Source: Amycolatopsis sp. MtRt-6
GTDB taxonomy: Bacteria; Actinomycetota; Actinomycetes; Mycobacteriales; Pseudonocardiaceae
Direction of reading: 5' to 3'
Assembly (NCBI RefSeq): GCF_017308975.1
Contig: NZ_JADWPD010000024.1
Span: 112,081-176,080 of the forward strand
DNA length: 64,000 bases
Shown here in pieces: positions 8,797 through 17,158 of this stretch (the first letter of the stretch is position 1; each line of letters opens with the position of its first letter). Position numbers and translations under genes: made by a program. A model generated the notes under the pieces. That model worked only from the letters and a program-made list of their open reading frames with translations. It ran no database searches and was not told the DNA's origin.

Positions 8797-9489
8797 ATGC
8801 ACAACGTGGTGCGTTCCCTGCTGGTCTCACTGACCGCGGCCGCCGTGGTGGCGACCACTGCCGGGGTGGCCGAGGCCGCCACCTGGTCGTCTTCGGACAA
8901 ATGGGCGACCTGGTCCAACGGCGGGTACACCGTCCGCAACAACGTCTGGGGCAGCGGGGCCGGCCCGCAGTCGATCTGGGCGAACTCCTACGGCAACTGG
9001 GGAGTGTGGGCGGACCACCCGAACACGGGCGGGGTCAAGTCGTACCCGCACTCGGCGAAGAACGTCGGCCGGACGCTCGGTTCGCTGCGCCAGGTTTCCA
9101 GCAGTTTCAACGTGAGCCGCCCGGGCAGTGGCGCTTACGCGACGGCTTATGACATCTGGGCGAACAACAACGCCTACGAAATCATGCTGTGGATGAACAA
9201 GCAGGGCGCGGTCGGCGCGATCGGCACCAAGCAGACGACGGCGAGCGTCGGCGGCCACACCTGGGACGTCTACCGGGGATCGAACGGGTCGAACGCGGTG
9301 TTCTCGTTCCTGCGCACGTCGAACACCAACGCCGGCACGGTCGACATCCTCGCGGTCATGAACTGGATCAAGGCCCGCGGCTGGTTCGGCGACGTGACCC
9401 TCGGCGAAGTGCAATTCGGCTTCGAAATCACGTCGTCTTCGGGTGGGTTGAACTTCACGTCCAACAGTTATTCGGTCACGGCTTCCTGA
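8797..9489 (+). CDS. Secreted GH12 endo-beta-1,4-glucanase / xyloglucanase
   Basis: This is a 230-residue single-domain secreted glucanase that cleaves internal beta-1,4-glucan bonds in cellulose or xyloglucan. The signal peptide ends near AEAATW. The mature jelly roll carries both GH12 signatures: AYEIMLWMN, with nucleophile Glu128, and VQFGFEITSSSG, with acid/base Glu210 (precursor numbering). There is no linker or cellulose-binding module, so the full length matches small bacterial GH12 enzymes. GGGAAAGGACGA lies before the ATG. Nearby GH29, GH36 and GH42 genes make a xyloglucanase role worth considering, but this is inference. Confidence 0.93.
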   Translation: MHNVVRSLLVSLTAAAVVATTAGVAEAATWSSSDKWATWSNGGYTVRNNVWGSGAGPQSIWANSYGNWGVWADHPNTGGVKSYPHSAKNVGRTLGSLRQVSSSFNVSRPGSGAYATAYDIWANNNAYEIMLWMNKQGAVGAIGTKQTTASVGGHTWDVYRGSNGSNAVFSFLRTSNTNAGTVDILAVMNWIKARGWFGDVTLGEVQFGFEITSSSGGLNFTSNSYSVTAS

Positions 9490-9498
9490 CCCCGGCCT

Positions 9499-9540
9499 CC
9501 CCTGCTCCTCGTCCCAGCCCACCGGCGGCGAGGAGCGGGG
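9499..9540 (+). terminator. Hairpin after the GH12 gene
   Basis: CCCC-T-GCTCCTCG (9499-9511) pairs with CGAGGAGC-GGGG (9529-9540), starting 10 bp past the stop. The 12-bp GC stem with one bulge is a good intrinsic terminator candidate without a T run. Confidence 0.6.
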
Positions 9541-9627
9541 GACACCACCCGGATTTCCCTTGAAGACCGAGCTGCTCGGCCACGACCCGGCGTAAGGCCC
9601 GGGGGTTGCCGATGAGAAGGTGGACCG

Positions 9628-10014
9628 ATGGAACCGGGTGACGTGGCGCGGAAAGCGCTGGCTTGCGTACGGATCTTCAACGGCGCGGTCGGGCTGCTCG
9701 CGCCTGCCCGGATGGCGGCGAGCCTGGGCGGCGCGCCGGGGGAGGACCGGCGGTTCGGCTACCCCGCGCGCATGTTCGGCATCCGTACCCTGGTCCTCGG
9801 TGCGGACCTGCTGCTGCTGAAGGCCGACGACCCGGCGGCCCGGCGGATCCTGCGGCAGGCGGTGCTGATCCACGCGACGGACACCGCGGCCGCCGCCTAC
9901 GCCGGTGCGCGGGGTGAGCTCCAGGGCAAGGCCGCGAAGCTCACCGTCGCCATCTCCGCCGTCAACACCGCGCTGGCGGTGATTTCGCTCGCGACCGCGA
10001 AGCCGCGCGGCTGA
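9628..10014 (+). CDS. Small hypothetical membrane protein
   Basis: This 128-residue protein has three hydrophobic stretches (about residues 15-35, 50-66 and 105-123) and no recognised catalytic motif. The middle of the protein is alpha-helical and rich in Ala/Arg. It resembles small actinobacterial integral membrane proteins of unknown function. It is convergent with a TetR gene 7 bp away. No function is assigned. Confidence 0.6.
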   Translation: MEPGDVARKALACVRIFNGAVGLLAPARMAASLGGAPGEDRRFGYPARMFGIRTLVLGADLLLLKADDPAARRILRQAVLIHATDTAAAAYAGARGELQGKAAKLTVAISAVNTALAVISLATAKPRG

Positions 10015-10021
10015 CGCGGCT

Positions 10022-10603
10022 TCAGCGGTTCACGCGCAGCGCGTCGACAATCAGGTCGAGCATCCGGCCGGTCCGCTCGGCGTCGCCCTCGTCCGGGGAC
10101 GCCGTCGACAGGAACACGCCGAGCAGGAGCAGCGTGACGTCCTCCGGGTCGGCGCCGGCGCGCAGCGTGCCCGCTTTCGCGCCCGCGTCGAGGATCGTGC
10201 CGATCGCGGCGACGATGCGCTGCCGCGTCGCCGGCGTCGCGATGCGGCCCGACGCGACGCTCGCGCGGAGGACGTCCGCCATCCCGCGCTTGGTCGCCAC
10301 GAAGGCCGCATAGCGGTCCATCCACGCGCGCAGGGCTTCCTCGGGTGGGAGGGTGCCGAGCAGGACCGGCGCGCCGGCGGTGACGTCGTCGAGTTCCGCC
10401 GCGTAGACGGCTTCGACGAGTGCCTCGCGGGTCGGGAAGTGCCGGTACAGCGTCCCGATCCCGACTCCGGCCTCGCGGGCGACGGCTTCGAGCGCGACGG
10501 TCCCGTCGGCGGTGGCGAACGCGGCTCGCGCGACCGCGACGAGCTTGTCCCGGTTGCGGCGTGCGTCCGAGCGCACCGGACGGGAAGGATCGGGCGAAGG
10601 CAA
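10022..10603 (-). CDS. TetR-family repressor divergent from an aldo-keto reductase
   Basis: This is a 193-residue TetR regulator with an N-terminal HTH (about residues 25-60, AREAGVGIGTLYRHFPTREAL) and a ligand-binding C-terminal domain. It starts at TTG (10603). A GGAGG ribosome-binding site lies inside a palindrome just upstream. The neighbouring aldo-keto reductase is transcribed away from it, the classical arrangement in which the repressor controls both genes. Confidence 0.88.
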   Translation of the reverse strand: MPSPDPSRPVRSDARRNRDKLVAVARAAFATADGTVALEAVAREAGVGIGTLYRHFPTREALVEAVYAAELDDVTAGAPVLLGTLPPEEALRAWMDRYAAFVATKRGMADVLRASVASGRIATPATRQRIVAAIGTILDAGAKAGTLRAGADPEDVTLLLLGVFLSTASPDEGDAERTGRMLDLIVDALRVNR

Positions 10604-10658
10604 AGCGGAGGCACCTCCGGTTGTGCTACGGTCGGCTCAAGCGGAGGTTCCTCCGCTT
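10603..10658. promoter_or_regulatory. Two TetR operator palindromes in the divergent gap
   Basis: Site 1 (10603-10622) reads AAGCGGAGGCACCTCCGGTT and overlaps the TetR ribosome-binding site. Site 2 (10639-10658) reads AAGCGGAGGTTCCTCCGCTT, with perfect 9-bp arms. Both share GCGGAGG-N2-CCTCCG, 36 bp apart, so the TetR protein probably represses its own gene and the reductase. Confidence 0.75.
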
Positions 10659-10688
10659 CACCATCATCGCACGAGGACGGGGACACCC

Positions 10689-11552
10689 ATGCCTTCTCCC
10701 GCCAGTGGCGTGCTCGCCGGCCGCACGGTCTCCCGCGTCGGCTACGGGGCGATGCAGCTCGAGCGCCTCCATGACGACCCCGCGGCGGCGGTCGCCCTCC
10801 TGCGCCGCGCGGTCGAGCTCGGCGTCGGCCACGTCGACACCGCCCAGTTCTACGGCAACGGCTTCGTCAACGGCGTCATCCGCGAAGCCCTCGGCGACGA
10901 CGTCCTGATCGCCACCAAGGTCGGCGCCGATCCGGACCCCGGTGCGCCGATCCCGCTGCGCTTGGCGCAACGGCCGGAACAGCTGCGCGCGAGCGTCGAA
11001 GACAACCTCCGGTCGCTCGGGCTCGACCGGCTTCCGCTGGTCAACCTGCGCCGGGCGGACCGGCAGCCCGGCTTGCTCGCCGAGGGTGACCAGCGCGTCG
11101 ACCTCGACGACCAGCTCGCGGCGCTGACGGCCCTGCGCGACGAGGGCAAGATCGGCGCGATCGGGCTCAGTGCCGTCACGCCGGACGTCCTGCGCCGGGC
11201 GCTGCCGGCGGGGATCGCCTGCGTGCAGAACTCCTACAGCCTCGTCGGCCGCGACGACGAAGAGATGGTGGAGCTGTGCGTCGCGGAAGGTGTTGCGTGG
11301 GTGCCGTTCTTCCCGTTGGGTGGCGCTTTTCCCGGGCTGCCGAAGGTGACCGACGAGCCCGCGGTGCAGGCGGCCGCGCGGGCGTTGGGCCGGACGCCGG
11401 CGCAGGTCGGGCTCGCCTGGCTGCTGCACCGGGCGCCGAACGTGCACCTCATCCCGGGGACCGCGAGTGCGGCGCACCTCGAGGCCAACCTGGCCGCGGC
11501 GGACATCGCGTTCGACGAGGAGACACTGGCCGAGCTGGACGCGATTCGGTGA
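10689..11552 (+). CDS. Aldo-keto reductase-like oxidoreductase with altered catalytic His
   Basis: This is a 287-residue TIM-barrel NADPH oxidoreductase. The catalytic Asp and Tyr are in VDTAQFYGNG and the Lys in IATKVGA. The block that normally reads (Y/V)xxHRxD is here VNLRRAD, so Arg replaces the usual catalytic His. I believe this is shared by a sub-family of actinobacterial homologues, so the gene need not be defective. It is controlled by the divergent TetR. The ATG at 10689 is chosen because the longer reading frame upstream covers the operators. Confidence 0.85.
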   Translation: MPSPASGVLAGRTVSRVGYGAMQLERLHDDPAAAVALLRRAVELGVGHVDTAQFYGNGFVNGVIREALGDDVLIATKVGADPDPGAPIPLRLAQRPEQLRASVEDNLRSLGLDRLPLVNLRRADRQPGLLAEGDQRVDLDDQLAALTALRDEGKIGAIGLSAVTPDVLRRALPAGIACVQNSYSLVGRDDEEMVELCVAEGVAWVPFFPLGGAFPGLPKVTDEPAVQAAARALGRTPAQVGLAWLLHRAPNVHLIPGTASAAHLEANLAAADIAFDEETLAELDAIR

Positions 11553-11610
11553 CACGTGGCCGAACGGTAGGCAACCGACTGGATCACGCCACCCGGCGTA
11601 CGTTGGCAGC

Positions 11611-12552
11611 ATGTACACCGTTGCGGTGCTGGCGCTCGACGACGTCATCGCGTTCGATCTGGCCACGCCGATCGAAACGCTCGGCCGGGTCCGGCTGCCG
11701 GACGGCCGCGCGGGCTACCGGCTCGTCGTCGCCGGGCCGGAGCCGGTGGCCGGGGCCGGTCCGGTGAAGCTCACCGTCGAGGTGGGCCTCGACGAGGTGG
11801 CGCACGCCGACCTCGTCGTCGTCCCCGGGCGGAACGACCCGGACCGGCCGGTGCCGGACGGCGTGGCGGAGTTCCTGCGGGCCGCGGTGGCGCGCGGCAC
11901 GCGGGTCGCCTCGATCTGCGTCGGCGCGTTCACCCTCGCCGAGGCCGGCCTGCTCGACGGGCAGCGGGCGACCACGCACTGGCTCGCCACCGACGAGCTG
12001 GCCCGCCGGTATCCCGCCATCGACGTCGACCCGGACGCGCTCTACATCGACAACGGCCGGATCCTGACGTCCGCCGGCGCGTCGGCCGGGCTGGACATGT
12101 GCCTGCACATCGTGGAGCGCGACTACGGCGCCGCGGTCGCCGCCGACGCCGCGCGCCTGGCCGTCGCGCCGCTGCAGCGCACCGGCGGGCAGGGCCAGTA
12201 CATCCTCCGCAACCGCCCGACGTACCAGACCGCGACGCTGGAAAAGGCGCTCCGGTGGATCGAGGAGAACGCCCACCGCCCGCTCAGCCTGGCCGACGTC
12301 GCCGCCGCGGCGGGCATGAGCGCCCGGACGCTGACGCGGCATTTCCACGCCGAGACCGGGCAGAGCCCGATCCAGTGGCTGACCGGGGTGCGCCTCCGGC
12401 ACGCTCAGGAGCTGCTGGAGCTCACCGACCACACGATCGACCGCATCGCCGGCCAGGTCGGGTTCCCGTCGCCGAGCAACTTCCGCGTCCAGTTCGCCCG
12501 GACCGTGGGGGTCAGCCCGAGCGCCTACCGGAAGACGTTCCGGCGCCGGTGA
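11611..12552 (+). CDS. GlxA-like transcriptional regulator (DJ-1/PfpI + AraC HTH)
   Basis: This is a 313-residue fusion regulator. Residues 1-175 form a DJ-1/PfpI glutamine-amidotransferase-like sensor domain with a nucleophile-elbow Cys in ASICVGAF. Residues 210-313 contain two AraC-type helix-turn-helix motifs (LSLADVAAAAGMSARTLTRHF and IDRIAGQVGFPSPSNFRVQF). The target is unknown. It follows the reductase by 58 bp on the same strand and ends 4 bp from the convergent VOC gene. Confidence 0.9.
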   Translation: MYTVAVLALDDVIAFDLATPIETLGRVRLPDGRAGYRLVVAGPEPVAGAGPVKLTVEVGLDEVAHADLVVVPGRNDPDRPVPDGVAEFLRAAVARGTRVASICVGAFTLAEAGLLDGQRATTHWLATDELARRYPAIDVDPDALYIDNGRILTSAGASAGLDMCLHIVERDYGAAVAADAARLAVAPLQRTGGQGQYILRNRPTYQTATLEKALRWIEENAHRPLSLADVAAAAGMSARTLTRHFHAETGQSPIQWLTGVRLRHAQELLELTDHTIDRIAGQVGFPSPSNFRVQFARTVGVSPSAYRKTFRRR

Positions 12553-12556
12553 TGTG

Positions 12557-13021
12557 TCAGCCCTGGTGTTCGGCGGCGATGTCGACGATCCAGGTGACGC
12601 CGAAGCGGTCGGTCACCATCCCGAACGCGGGCGCCCACGGGGCCGGGCCGAACTCCTCGATGACGGTCGCGCCGTCGACGAGCCCCTTCCACACCGGGGA
12701 GACCTCGTCGACGGTCGCCCCGCGGACGGACAGGAAGAACGGCTCCTTCGTGATCGTCGTGCCGTTCTCGCGGCGGGTGGCCGGCGCGGCCGGGGTGGCC
12801 GGTCCGTCGGTGCCCGGGACGTCGTAGGCCATGACGCCGAAGCCGTTGTCCGCGGTGACCTGGCCGAACACCACCTTGCCCGCGTCCGGCAGCGCGGCGG
12901 GCATGCCGAAGTCGCCGTAGGTGACGATCGTGGCCCGGCCGCCGAAGACCGACGCGTAGAACTCGAGGGCCGCGCGGGCCTGTCCGGTGAAGTTGAGGTG
13001 GGCGGCTGCGGTGAGCGACAT
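12557..13021 (-). CDS. VOC-superfamily protein, PhnB/glyoxalase-like
   Basis: This is a 154-residue PhnB-type protein with paired beta-alpha-beta modules (AHLNFTGQARAALEFYASVFGG at the N terminus and APAFGMVTDRFGVTWIVDI at the C terminus). Members are small metal-binding dioxygenase, isomerase or resistance proteins, and the exact reaction is not predictable. It diverges from the WYL regulator at 13105, which may control it. Confidence 0.87.
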   Translation of the reverse strand: MSLTAAAHLNFTGQARAALEFYASVFGGRATIVTYGDFGMPAALPDAGKVVFGQVTADNGFGVMAYDVPGTDGPATPAAPATRRENGTTITKEPFFLSVRGATVDEVSPVWKGLVDGATVIEEFGPAPWAPAFGMVTDRFGVTWIVDIAAEHQG

Positions 13022-13104
13022 GGTTGTTCCTTTTTCTGGGGTGTTCCGACGAGAGCCACCGTGTCAGCGGTAGCGGTCAGGGAACGTCCGCTTCTCGTGA
13101 CACC

Positions 13105-14124
13105 ATGCAAGTCATGCCGGTCGCTTCCTCGACGGCGACCTCGGGTCGCCTGCTCTCGCTGCTGTCCCTGCTGCAGGCCCGCCGGGACTGGCCGGGCGCG
13201 CTGCTCGCCGGCCGGCTGGGCGTCAGCGAGCGGACCGTGCGCCGCGACGTCGACCGGCTGCGCGAGCTGGGCTACCCGATCCAGGCCGTCAAGGGACCGG
13301 AGGGCGGCTACCGGCTCGGGGCCGGGAGCCGGCTGCCGCCGCTGCTGTTCGACGAAGAGCAGGCGGTCGCGCTCGCCGTGGCGCTGCGGATCGCCGCCGG
13401 GACCGGCGCCGGCATCGAGGAAGCCGCCGTGCGGGCGCTGACCACCGTGCGGCAGGTGCTGCCCGCCCGGCTGCGGCAGCGCGTCGACGGGCTGCGGATC
13501 GCCGCGGCCGGGGGTTCCGCGATCCAGGTCGACACGGACGTCCTGCTCGTCCTGAGTGCGGCGATCCGGGCCACCGAGGAGGTGCGGTTCGGCTACGCGT
13601 CGCCGTCGCGGCCGGCGGACGGCGAACCGCGGCGGGTGCAGCCGCACCACCTCGTCGTCCGAAGTGGACGGTGGTACCTGGTCGGGTGGGACGCCGTCCG
13701 CGCGGACTGGCGGACCTACCGCGTGGACCGGATGCGGCCGCGCGTCCCGAACGGCCCGCGGTTCACCCCGCGGGAGGTGCCGGGTGGCGACGTCGCGGCG
13801 TTCCTGTCCGCGCGGTTCAAGGATTCCGGCACCGATGCCTGGCCGTGCCGGGGCGAAGTGGTCCTCGCCAGGCCGGCGGCCGACGTGGCGCCGTTCGCCG
13901 GTGACGGGGTCGTCGAGGAGGTCGCGCCCGGGAAGACCCGGCTGCTGACGGGGTCCTGGTCCTGGCCGGCGCTCGCCGCCGGCCTGCTGCGGTTCGACTG
14001 CGAGATCGACGTCGTGGGCCCGCCGGAGCTGCGGGCGGCGTTCGCGGACCTGGCCGCCCGGGCCGCCCGCGCGGGGGCGGGCGGCGAGGCCGCGAAACTC
14101 AGAGCAACGCCGGGGTCGCGATGA
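13105..14124 (+). CDS. HTH-WYL domain transcriptional regulator
   Basis: This is a 339-residue YafY/DeoR-like regulator. An N-terminal winged HTH (LLSLLQARRDWPGALLAGRL and VSERTVRRDVDRLRELGYPI) is followed by a WYL sensor domain with HHLVVRSGRWYLVGWD. ATG 13105 is preferred to the longer frame from 13024, which would run through the divergent promoter. ATG 13114 is also possible. The last 26 bp overlap the end of the convergent TetR gene. The divergent VOC gene is the likely target. Confidence 0.88.
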   Translation: MQVMPVASSTATSGRLLSLLSLLQARRDWPGALLAGRLGVSERTVRRDVDRLRELGYPIQAVKGPEGGYRLGAGSRLPPLLFDEEQAVALAVALRIAAGTGAGIEEAAVRALTTVRQVLPARLRQRVDGLRIAAAGGSAIQVDTDVLLVLSAAIRATEEVRFGYASPSRPADGEPRRVQPHHLVVRSGRWYLVGWDAVRADWRTYRVDRMRPRVPNGPRFTPREVPGGDVAAFLSARFKDSGTDAWPCRGEVVLARPAADVAPFAGDGVVEEVAPGKTRLLTGSWSWPALAAGLLRFDCEIDVVGPPELRAAFADLAARAARAGAGGEAAKLRATPGSR

Positions 14125-14806
14125 ACTCGAGCACCGTCGCGCGGGCGGCGGCGAGGGCGCCGAGTCCTTCCTCGGCCGTCGCCCGGACCTGGGCGGGCGA
14201 CGCCTGTTCCGGGCCGAGCAGCGCCGTCACCGCCTTGGCGAGGACCTGCTCGGGAACCGCCGGCTCGGGCTGGAACCGGTTCGGGACGGGAGCCGCCAGG
14301 AAGCCGGTGAACAGCGCGTGCAGCGCCATCCCCTGCTCGGCCAGTGGCCAGTCGGTGCGGGCCAGGTCGTGGCGGCGCCAGATCGGCAGCACGCGGTACA
14401 TCAGCGCGTCCGGGCTGAGCGTGTCCAGCAGCTTCCGCGAGCGCGGGTCGTCGGTGAGGGCGCCGAGCAGGGCGGCGTCTTCGCTGCGCAGCGCTTCGAC
14501 GAACGGGTGCCGGGCGGCCGTGCTCAGCATGTCCGGGATCAGGCGGGACGGCCGGGCGAGGCCGGGGTCCGCCGTCACCGCCTCGGTGACGTCGTCGGCG
14601 AGGCCGAGGAAGTCGCGGCCGATCAGGCCGAGCAGGAGGTCTTCCTTCGTCTTCCAGTAGAGGTAGACCGTGCCCTTGCCGATGTGCGCGCGGGTGGCGA
14701 CATCGGCGATGGTGACGCCCTTGCTGCCGCGGGCGAGCAGCAGTTCGCCCGCGGCGGCGAGGATGCGCGCCGCCTTGGGCGAGCTGTGTTCAGGCAGGTC
14801 GGGCAA
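14099..14806 (-). CDS. TetR-family regulator, second gene of the monooxygenase operon
   Basis: This is a 235-residue TetR protein with its HTH near residues 25-65 (TIADVATRAHIGKGTVYLYWKTKEDLLLG) and a C-terminal domain of the AcrR-like class. The start is placed at TTG 14806, where GAAAGGA sits ~6 nt upstream. This gives a 17-bp overlap with the monooxygenase gene. An alternative ATG at 14854 would overlap that gene by 65 bp. It probably represses the operon through the palindrome at 16056. Confidence 0.82.
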   Translation of the reverse strand: MPDLPEHSSPKAARILAAAGELLLARGSKGVTIADVATRAHIGKGTVYLYWKTKEDLLLGLIGRDFLGLADDVTEAVTADPGLARPSRLIPDMLSTAARHPFVEALRSEDAALLGALTDDPRSRKLLDTLSPDALMYRVLPIWRRHDLARTDWPLAEQGMALHALFTGFLAAPVPNRFQPEPAVPEQVLAKAVTALLGPEQASPAQVRATAEEGLGALAAARATVLEFIATPALL

Positions 14807-16055
14807 CGCTGGTCCTTTCCGGCGGCCGGAGTGCTTCGCCGACGATATCGGCATTCTTGAACTTCGCGATGTCGTCCACGCGCAGCACGCGTTCGACCAG
14901 GCGGCCGCCGAGCCGGGTCTTGGCCAGCCTCGGCAGCGCGCGCCGGAACAGGATCTCGGGGCGGTTGTCGGCCATGAAGATCTTGCGGTCGCTGAACGCG
15001 CCGTCCTGGCAGTGCTGGATGTAGGGCCGCAGGGTGCGCTCCCACTCGGTGAGGGCGGTTTCGACGTCGGCGTGGCGTTCGAGCATCGCGCCGAGCAGGT
15101 CGGCGCCGGTCAGGCCGGACGAGACGCCCATGCCCGCGTAGAGCGTGACGCACCAGGCGGAGTCGCCGACCAGGACGACACGCCCGCGGTGCCACCGCGG
15201 CATCCGCACCTGCTCGACGGAGTCGAAGAGCGCGTCGCCGGTCTTTTCGAGGTGGCCGACGACGTCGCCGAGCGTGCGGCCGAGGGGCTCCGGCCCGAAC
15301 GCGGCCTGGACGCGCTCGGCGGGCGGCTGCGTGAATTCCGCGTCGACGTCGCCGGTGCGGTACGTCAGCATCACCGTCGGGTTGTGGTCGGCGAAGGCGA
15401 AGACCCACATCGACCGGCCCGGCTCGAGCAGCGTCGCGCCGCGCCCGGGTGGGAGGCCGGCCGGGGTGCCGTCGTATTCGAAGGCCACGACCATGAAGCC
15501 GAGCCGGCGCAGGTGGTCTTCGTGCGGGCCGAACACCAGGGATCGCACGGTCGAGCGCAGCCCGTCGGCGCCGACGACGAGGTCGTACCGCTCGGTGACC
15601 TCGGTGCCGGTCCCGGTGTTCCGCAGGGTGACGTCGACGCCGCCGGCGTCCTGGGCGATCGCGGTCGGCACGGTCGAGTAGCGGATCTCGACGTCCTTCG
15701 GCAGCACCTCGTAGGCGGCCTGCTCGACGTCGCCGCGCAGCATCAGCCACGGTTTGCCGGGCAGGTCGGCGATCCCGGCACCGGCCCGGCGGCGCCCGCG
15801 CCGGTCGATGGTCAGCGGTGGCTGCGACGCGCCGCGATCGTGCAGGTAGGTGTCGAGCCCCAGCCGCGCGGCGGCCGCCTTGCCCGCGCCGAAGAGGGCG
15901 ACGAAGTAGCCGCCGGAGCGGCGCGCCGGCGCGCGTTCGACCAGCACGGGCGTCCAGCCCGCGGCGTGCAACCGCGCCGCGGTCGCGATCCCGCTGACGC
16001 CCATTCCCACGACCAGCACCCGGCCTTTGTGTTGTCCCGTCATGCCTTCGACCAT
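14790..16055 (-). CDS. FAD-dependent monooxygenase (PHBH/TetX-like)
   Basis: This is a 421-residue class A flavoprotein monooxygenase. It shows the Rossmann fingerprint VLVVGMGVSGIATAARL, the middle GADGLRSTVR motif and the FAD ribityl-binding VVLVGDSAWC. Such enzymes hydroxylate aromatic substrates, polyketides or antibiotics. It is co-transcribed with a downstream TetR gene. The start at 16055 touches the operator. ATG 16043 (MTGQHKG) is a plausible alternative if transcripts are not leaderless. Confidence 0.88.
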   Translation of the reverse strand: MVEGMTGQHKGRVLVVGMGVSGIATAARLHAAGWTPVLVERAPARRSGGYFVALFGAGKAAAARLGLDTYLHDRGASQPPLTIDRRGRRRAGAGIADLPGKPWLMLRGDVEQAAYEVLPKDVEIRYSTVPTAIAQDAGGVDVTLRNTGTGTEVTERYDLVVGADGLRSTVRSLVFGPHEDHLRRLGFMVVAFEYDGTPAGLPPGRGATLLEPGRSMWVFAFADHNPTVMLTYRTGDVDAEFTQPPAERVQAAFGPEPLGRTLGDVVGHLEKTGDALFDSVEQVRMPRWHRGRVVLVGDSAWCVTLYAGMGVSSGLTGADLLGAMLERHADVETALTEWERTLRPYIQHCQDGAFSDRKIFMADNRPEILFRRALPRLAKTRLGGRLVERVLRVDDIAKFKNADIVGEALRPPERTSVARPA

Positions 16056-16082
16056 ACTGACCAGAACAGTCAGTTGGTCAGT
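16056..16082. promoter_or_regulatory. TetR operator for the monooxygenase operon
   Basis: ACTGACCA (16056-16063) is inverted as TGGTCAGT (16075-16082), with an additional GTCAGT at 16069-16074. It directly abuts the monooxygenase start, so bound TetR would block transcription. Arms and spacing fit TetR-type operators with opposed TGAC/GTCA half sites. Confidence 0.65.
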
Positions 16083-16159
16083 TTGTGGCCTGGAACACGT
16101 CCCAGGCTGCGGTGAACCTTTCCGGTCTCCGCACCGACTGAACCGGTGAAGGAGGGCAG

Positions 16160-16678
16160 ATGAGTGATGAGCTGCTGATCGTCCGGTGCCGGCTCGGTGA
16201 GCGCGACGCCTTCGCCGAGCTGGTGCGCGCCTGGCACGGGGCGGTCGAGGGCTATGTCCGGCGGATGCTCGGCAAACCGGACGACGACGTCGTGCAGGAA
16301 GTGTGGCTGGCGGTGTTCAACGGGCTGCCGAAGCTGCGGGAGCCCGGGCGGTTCGCGCCGTGGTTGTTCACCATCGCCCGCCGCGCGGTGATGAACCGGC
16401 TCCGGGACGCCTACGCCCGGCCGGAACCCGAGCCGTCCGCGGAGCCGGTGGGCCCGGACGAGATCGGGCCGATCGCCGACCGGGAGGTGCTCGCCGACGC
16501 GCTCGGCGCGCTTCCGGTCCGGGAACGCGAGGTGCTGCTGCTGTTCCACCTCCAGGACCTGCCGCTGGACGCGTGCGCCCAGGTCTGCGGGGTCCCGGTC
16601 GGCACGGTGAAGTCGCGGCTCGCCCGGGCCCGGCGGCTCTTGCGGGAACAACTCGAGCGGAAGGAGTACGAGGTATGA
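16160..16678 (+). CDS. ECF-type RNA polymerase sigma factor
   Basis: This is a 172-residue sigma-70 family factor. Region 2 covers residues ~10-80 (DAFAELVRAWHGAVEGYVRRML, DDDVVQEVWLAVF, FAPWLFTIARRAVMNRLRD). Region 4 covers ~115-165 (LPVREREVLLLFHLQDLPLDACAQ, VPVGTVKSRLARARRLL). A GGAGG site precedes the ATG. It overlaps the next gene by ATGA, so the two are co-translated. No zinc-binding anti-sigma domain is found in the partner. Confidence 0.92.
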   Translation: MSDELLIVRCRLGERDAFAELVRAWHGAVEGYVRRMLGKPDDDVVQEVWLAVFNGLPKLREPGRFAPWLFTIARRAVMNRLRDAYARPEPEPSAEPVGPDEIGPIADREVLADALGALPVREREVLLLFHLQDLPLDACAQVCGVPVGTVKSRLARARRLLREQLERKEYEV

Positions 16679-17127
16679 CGCCGGAAGAAGTGATCGCGCG
16701 GCTCGACGCGCCGTTGTCGCTGCGGCGGCGGGTGGGCTATGTGGGGCTCGCGCTGGCCGGGCTCACCGGCAGTGGCCTCATCGTGCTGCTCTGGGCGACC
16801 GAGCCGGGCCTTCCCCCGCGGACGAAGGTCGCCTTCGCCGTGCTCGTCGCGATCGGGCTGGCCTGGGCGGCGTTCGGCGGCTGGGCGGTGACGCGGCGGG
16901 CCCCGCTGTTCGCCCGCGACCGCGTCGTGGCCGGCTGGCTCGGCCTGGCCGCCTGGCTGCTGTTCACGACCGGCGCGGTGGTGATCACGACGCTGCGGCA
17001 CCGCGTCGAGCCCACGCTGCTGCTCGCGGTGGTCGTCCTCGGCGGGGTGGCCGTGGTGCACCTGCGGACCGTCCGCCGCAGCCGGGCCGCCCTCTTGCGG
17101 CGGAAGGAGGAGCTGACGCGGCAGTGA
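16675..17127 (+). CDS. Four-TM membrane protein coupled to the ECF sigma factor
   Basis: This 150-residue protein has a short cytoplasmic N terminus (~20 residues), four predicted transmembrane helices and a basic C-terminal tail (VRRSRAALLRRKEELTRQ). The ATG overlaps the sigma-factor stop by 4 bp. Position and size suggest a membrane regulator or anti-sigma partner, but no known anti-sigma motif (such as HxxxCxxC) is present, so the function is unknown. Confidence 0.75.
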   Translation: MTPEEVIARLDAPLSLRRRVGYVGLALAGLTGSGLIVLLWATEPGLPPRTKVAFAVLVAIGLAWAAFGGWAVTRRAPLFARDRVVAGWLGLAAWLLFTTGAVVITTLRHRVEPTLLLAVVVLGGVAVVHLRTVRRSRAALLRRKEELTRQ

Positions 17128-17158
17128 GGACGGCCGGGTAGCCCACCGCGTCGCCCGG

